A stretch of 6,086 nt of DNA, from assembly GCA_031550095.1 (NCBI GenBank), contig JAVBOX010000147.1, forward strand, positions 1 through 6,086. The letters run 5' to 3'. The position numbers and the translations under genes are program-made. Shown here piece after piece: positions 5,459 through 6,086 of this stretch. The notes under the pieces were generated by a model. It worked only from the letters and a program-made list of their open reading frames with translations. It did not search any database and was not told the DNA's origin. Within the stretch, counting starts at the first letter, position 1. The number at the start of each line of letters is the position of its first letter. Source of the stretch: Avichristensenella sp031550095 (lineage in GTDB: Bacteria > Bacillota > Clostridia > Christensenellales > Aristaeellaceae).

Positions 5459-6086
5459 ATGGCACACTATATTGTCGGGATTGATTTCGGCACGCTCTCC
5501 GCCCGGGCAATCATTGTGAATGTGGAAAATGGGGAAATCCCCGGCCAGGGTATGTTTGTCTATCCTCACGGCGTGATGGACGAGCGCTTGCCAAACGGCC
5601 GGCCCCTGGGCATCGACTGGGCGGTGCAGCACCCCAAGGATTATTTGGACGCCCTGAAAGAAGTGGTCACCGGTGCGCTTCAGGAGGCGGGCATCACCGC
5701 GGAGGAAGTCATTGCCCTTGGCATCGATTTTACATCCTGCACGATGATCGCCGCCGATAAGGATGGTACGCCTCTTTGCCTGACGGAACGCTTTATGAAC
5801 CGCCCTCACGCCTACGCAAAGCTATGGAAGCATCACGCCGCCCAGCCTCAGGCGGACCGCATGACGGAGCTGGCGGCAAAGATGGGCGAGCCCTGGCTGG
5901 CCATCCGGGGTGGAAAAGTCTCCTCCGAATGTCTCTTTCCCAAAGCTCTCCAAATGCTGGAGGAGGACCCGGCCGTTTACAAAGCTGCGTACCGATATCT
6001 GGAGGCAGGCGACTGGATGGTCTGGCGGTTGACGGGTCGCGTCGCTCGAAACGCGTGCATGGCCGGCTATCGCGCCATGTGGGACG
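5459..6086 (+). CDS. araB: L-ribulokinase-like FGGY carbohydrate kinase, N-terminal 209 residues (cut by window edge)
   Basis: Ribulokinase phosphorylates L-ribulose with ATP to L-ribulose 5-phosphate in cytoplasmic L-arabinose catabolism. The visible part is the first FGGY domain and is characteristic of AraB rather than xylulokinase or glycerol kinase. It has the phosphate-binding GIDFGTLSARA (7-17), YPHGVMDE (35-42), DWAVQHPKDYL, DFTSCT (90-95), DGTPLC, the long signature PHAYAKLWKHHAAQ (116-129), GGKVSSE (151-157), EAGDWMVWRLTG (182-193) and ACMAGYRAMW (199-208). The family is usually about 530-560 residues, so more than half lies beyond the window. The frame is open to the edge. A small departure is cysteine after GGKVSSE, where many relatives have tryptophan. 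It sits downstream of the TauE-type permease in what looks like an operon; whether araA and araD follow cannot be seen. Some AraB-like kinases act on other pentuloses, so exact substrate is uncertain. Confidence 0.9.
   Translation, partial: MAHYIVGIDFGTLSARAIIVNVENGEIPGQGMFVYPHGVMDERLPNGRPLGIDWAVQHPKDYLDALKEVVTGALQEAGITAEEVIALGIDFTSCTMIAADKDGTPLCLTERFMNRPHAYAKLWKHHAAQPQADRMTELAAKMGEPWLAIRGGKVSSECLFPKALQMLEEDPAVYKAAYRYLEAGDWMVWRLTGRVARNACMAGYRAMWD

Noticed and set aside
5399..5809. Minus-strand open frame of 136 codons
   Set aside because: It is antisense to the AraB-like kinase, which has unmistakable family motifs across this stretch.

Overview
The window looks like chromosomal DNA of a low-to-mid GC Gram-positive anaerobe, most likely a Clostridia-type Bacillota. 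The clues are strong AGGAG-type ribosome binding sites about 7 nt from their starts, non-ATG starts, TTGnnn-17-TATAAT promoters, and a gene mix (Cache-like GGDEF protein, GAF hybrid kinase, AraB-like kinase) common in gut Clostridia. This placement is inference; there is no rRNA or marker gene here.

Layout. (1) Positions 1-235 hold no recognisable gene. They contain a palindrome- and hairpin-rich segment, and a minus-strand frame stays open to the left edge. (2) Positions 236-775 (minus) are the remnant of an aldo/keto reductase of the YghZ / L-glyceraldehyde-3-phosphate reductase type. An amber codon sits at a normally conserved tyrosine and the C-terminal half is missing. (3) A divergent spacer carries a very good promoter (917-945) for a membrane-bound GGDEF diguanylate cyclase (993-2210, plus, TTG start). 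(4) A 113-bp spacer with stacked hairpins separates its end from the convergent end of a hybrid sensor histidine kinase (2324-4441, minus, GTG start), which has its own promoter at 4474-4502. (5) A 239-bp divergent spacer leads to a plus-strand pair: a TauE/SafE-family permease (4681-5424) and, 34 nt later, the first 209 codons of an L-ribulokinase-like FGGY kinase (araB, 5459 to the right edge).

How the genes may work together. The cyclase and the hybrid kinase are two membrane-anchored signalling proteins with convergent genes and similar promoter architecture. One would make c-di-GMP in response to an extracytoplasmic signal; the other would start a phosphorelay whose downstream HPt and regulator partners are not in the window. 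No direct link between them is shown. The permease and ribulokinase probably form an operon for uptake or export of a small anion together with pentulose phosphorylation. That pairing is less usual than a sugar transporter beside araB and is the most interesting metabolic hint here. I see no clear mobile element, CRISPR array, tRNA or rRNA.
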